From DASQBT01 sp035635075 (GTDB taxonomy: Bacteria > Pseudomonadota > Gammaproteobacteria > Burkholderiales > Thiobacillaceae): a DNA stretch of 7,514 nucleotides. Within the stretch, counting starts at the first letter, position 1, and every line of letters begins with the position of its first letter. The notes under the pieces are model-generated. The model worked only from the letters and a program-made list of their open reading frames with translations, made no database searches and was not told the origin of the DNA. The DNA is taken from positions 1 through 7,514 of the forward strand of contig DASQBT010000116.1 of assembly GCA_035635075.1 (NCBI GenBank), in the 5' to 3' direction. The translations under genes and the position numbers were made by a program. Positions 5,451-7,514 of the stretch are shown piece by piece.

Positions 5451-6632
5451 ATGACCGATCATTTGATGACTACTTACGCCCGTCAGCCCCTGGCTTTCGT
5501 CCGGGGGGAGGGCGCGTATCTGTGGGATGAATCCGGCAAGCGCTATCTGGACGGCGTGGCTGGGGTGGCGGTGAATACCCTGGGACATGGCCATCCCGCC
5601 CTGGTCAAGGCAATCAGCGAGCAGGCCGCTACGCTGATTCATTCGTCCAACCTGTACCGGGTTCTGCGGCAGGAGCAACTGGCCGATCGGCTGTGCGAGA
5701 TTTCTGGCATGGATCGCGCGTTCTTCTGCAACTCGGGCTGCGAGGCCAATGAGGCGGCCATCAAGCTGGCCAGGCTGTATGGTCACAGCAAGGGGGTTGC
5801 CAATCCCACCATCATCGTGATGGAGAAGTCTTTCCATGGCCGCACGATGGCGACCCTCTCGGCCACCGGCAGCCGCAAGATACAGGCAGGATTTGAACCT
5901 CTGTTGGTCGGTTTTGCCCGGGTTCCGTTCAATGACGCCCAGGCCGTCCGCCAAGTGGCTCAGCACAACCAGGAAGTCGTCGCCATCCTCGTGGAACCGG
6001 TGCAAGGGGAGGGGGGAATCAATACCGCGGCTGCCGATTACCTGGTCGAATTGCGAAAGATTGGTGACGAATTCGGCCTGCTGTTGATCCTGGATGAAGT
6101 CCAGACCGGCATGGGCCGCACCGGGCAGTGGTTTGCCTTTCAACACACCGAAATCATGCCTGACGTGATGACCTTGGCCAAAGGCCTGGGTTCAGGCGTC
6201 CCGATCGGGGCCTGCTTGGCAAGAGGTGCGGCCGCCGAGGTGTTCAAGCCAGGCAACCATGGTTCCACCTTCGGCGGTAATCCGCTCGCCTGCACCGCGG
6301 CGCTGGCCACGCTGGACGCCATCACGAGGGAAGACCTGCGCGCCAATGCGATACGGATTGGCCAGCGAATCACGGACGGGTTGCGCGCGCGGTTGGCTGC
6401 TGTGGCTGGCGTGGTGGAGATTCGCAGCCAGGGCTTGCTGATCGGAGTGGAACTGGACCGTCCCTGCGGTGAACTGGTGGCGCAGGCAAGGGATTGCGGT
6501 CTACTGATCAACGTGACCGCCGATAACGTGGTGCGGCTGCTGCCCCCGCTGATTCTGAAGGAGGCCCAGGCGGACGAGATGGTCTCCGTACTGGCAGAGC
6601 TGATACCCGCATTTCTTCGGCAGGTGGGGTAA
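5451..6632 (+). CDS. argD: Acetylornithine aminotransferase
   Basis: ArgD is a cytosolic class III PLP-dependent aminotransferase that converts N-acetylglutamate semialdehyde to N-acetylornithine with glutamate as donor. It often also acts in lysine synthesis as succinyldiaminopimelate aminotransferase. The product is 393 residues, typical of the family. Motifs in order are NSGCEANEAAIKLAR (94-108), SFHGRTMATLSATG (127-140), VEPVQGEGG (181-189), LILDEVQTGMGRTG (212-225, Asp215 contacting the PLP ring nitrogen), LAKGLGSGVPIGA (242-254, with Lys244 as the Schiff-base lysine) and GSTFGGNPLA (271-280). The ATG at 5451 gives the familiar N-terminus with TYARQPLAF (8-16); an in-frame ATG at 5466 is possible but has no better ribosome site. 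Only a weak AGG precedes the start. argF begins 3 bases after the stop, indicating an argD-argF operon. Confidence 0.95.
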   Translation: MTDHLMTTYARQPLAFVRGEGAYLWDESGKRYLDGVAGVAVNTLGHGHPALVKAISEQAATLIHSSNLYRVLRQEQLADRLCEISGMDRAFFCNSGCEANEAAIKLARLYGHSKGVANPTIIVMEKSFHGRTMATLSATGSRKIQAGFEPLLVGFARVPFNDAQAVRQVAQHNQEVVAILVEPVQGEGGINTAAADYLVELRKIGDEFGLLLILDEVQTGMGRTGQWFAFQHTEIMPDVMTLAKGLGSGVPIGACLARGAAAEVFKPGNHGSTFGGNPLACTAALATLDAITREDLRANAIRIGQRITDGLRARLAAVAGVVEIRSQGLLIGVELDRPCGELVAQARDCGLLINVTADNVVRLLPPLILKEAQADEMVSVLAELIPAFLRQVG

Positions 6633-6635
6633 GTC

Positions 6636-7514
6636 TTGCTCAAACACTTCCTCCAGTTCAGAGACCTCGATCGCCAAGAGTACGAGTACCTCTTTCAGAG
6701 GGCGGCTATCGTCAAGAGCCGGTTCAAGGCCTACGAGAAATACCATCCTCTGGCGGACCGTACCCTGGCGATGATTTTCGAGAAGAGTTCCACACGCACT
6801 CGCCTGTCTTTCGAAGCCGGCATGCATCAACTGGGAGGCGCTGCGATCTATCTCAACACCCGGGACACCCAGCTTGGGCGCGGCGAGCCGGTTGAGGATG
6901 CGGCCGAAGTGATTTCGCGCATGGTGGACATCGTGATGATCCGGACCTTCGAGCAGGACATCATCGAACGCTTTGCGAGCCATTCCCGGGTGCCGGTGAT
7001 CAATGGACTGACCAACGAATACCACCCCTGCCAGGTGCTCGCAGACATTTTCACCTTTATCGAGCACCGCGGCGATATCCGGGGCAAGACTGTGGCCTGG
7101 GTGGGGGATTCCAACAACATGTGCAATACCTGGCTGCAGGCGGCTGAGGTGCTGGATTTTAGCGTGCATGTCTCAACACCACCGGGTTACGAGGTGGAAC
7201 CGGAACGGGCCGGGCTCTATGGCACGGATCACTACGAAAGTTTCGCCGACCCGATGGAGGCCTGCAAAGGAGCGGACCTGGTCAGCACGGACGTGTGGAC
7301 CAGCATGGGTTTTGAGGCGGAAAACGAAGCGCGCATGAAGGCCTTTGCCGACTGGCAGGTGGACGCAGACATGATGGGGGTCGCCAGCCGGGATGCCGTC
7401 TTCATGCATTGCCTGCCTGCCCACCGCGGGGAAGAAGTGGCGCCCGAAGTGATAGACGGGAAGCAGAGCGTGGTGTGGGATGAGGCGGAGAATCGACTGC
7501 ACACGCAGAAGGCG
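6636..7514 (+). CDS. argF: Ornithine carbamoyltransferase (3' end beyond window)
   Basis: ArgF makes citrulline from ornithine and carbamoyl phosphate in arginine synthesis; the enzyme is normally a cytosolic trimer. The window holds 293 codons of roughly 305, with no stop, so the last 10-15 residues lie past the right edge. Visible are the carbamoyl-phosphate loop SSTRTR (51-56), LGRGEPVEDAAEV beyond it, NEYHPCQVLAD (127-137, with His130 and Gln133), the ornithine-binding DVWTSMG (219-225) and HCLPAHRG (258-265, with active-site Cys259). The start must be the TTG at 6636: the argD stop lies in the same frame two codons upstream, and the first in-frame ATG (6768) would remove the N-terminal 44 residues. 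AGGTGG (6622-6627) is a fitting ribosome site 8 bases before the TTG. The 3-base gap to argD indicates an operon. Confidence 0.95.
   Translation, partial: MLKHFLQFRDLDRQEYEYLFQRAAIVKSRFKAYEKYHPLADRTLAMIFEKSSTRTRLSFEAGMHQLGGAAIYLNTRDTQLGRGEPVEDAAEVISRMVDIVMIRTFEQDIIERFASHSRVPVINGLTNEYHPCQVLADIFTFIEHRGDIRGKTVAWVGDSNNMCNTWLQAAEVLDFSVHVSTPPGYEVEPERAGLYGTDHYESFADPMEACKGADLVSTDVWTSMGFEAENEARMKAFADWQVDADMMGVASRDAVFMHCLPAHRGEEVAPEVIDGKQSVVWDEAENRLHTQKA

Noticed and set aside
5405..5530. Possible leader peptide ORF (ATG at 5405) overlapping the argD start
   Set aside because: It has no ribosome site and no run of arginine codons, and the hairpin covers its first codons; it is probably chance.

Overview
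The window looks like ordinary chromosomal core DNA from a betaproteobacterium, probably of the Nitrosomonadales type. I infer this from the moderately high GC content, the protein sequences and the gene order ileS-ribF-murJ / rpsT / DUF3579 / argD-argF. No mobile element, CRISPR array, tRNA or rRNA gene was seen. Every sizeable stretch is coding, and the longest gaps (about 125 and 166 bases) are divergent promoter regions.

Layout. Positions 1-3837 hold a minus-strand cluster, read right to left: murJ (lipid II flippase), ribF (flavokinase/FAD synthetase) and the first 426 codons of ileS, which runs off the left edge. ribF and ileS overlap by 8 bases. Diverging from murJ is rpsT (ribosomal protein S20, 3963-4226), with a clear sigma-70-type promoter and a strong intrinsic terminator. 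The terminator can also serve the convergent minus-strand DUF3579 gene (4293-4610). Diverging from that gene is a two-gene plus-strand unit: a 31-residue single-helix membrane microprotein (4777-4872) and a four-helix membrane protein resembling half of the Urate_ox_N/PuuD family (4891-5388). A strong hairpin follows. Only 18 bases after it starts argD (acetylornithine aminotransferase), followed 3 bases later by argF (ornithine carbamoyltransferase, TTG start), which is cut by the right edge about 10-15 codons before its expected end.

How the genes work together. argD and argF act in the arginine/citrulline pathway and appear to form an operon. murJ serves peptidoglycan synthesis, ribF makes FMN and FAD, and ileS and rpsT serve translation; these are housekeeping genes grouped by conserved order. 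The least understood part is 4293-5388: a DUF3579 protein of unknown function beside the microprotein and membrane-protein pair.

No dramatic new system is evident. The best leads are the microprotein/membrane-protein pair, the hairpin wedged against argD, and the tandem inverted repeats between murJ and rpsT. All promoter calls are by eye and are tentative unless stated otherwise.
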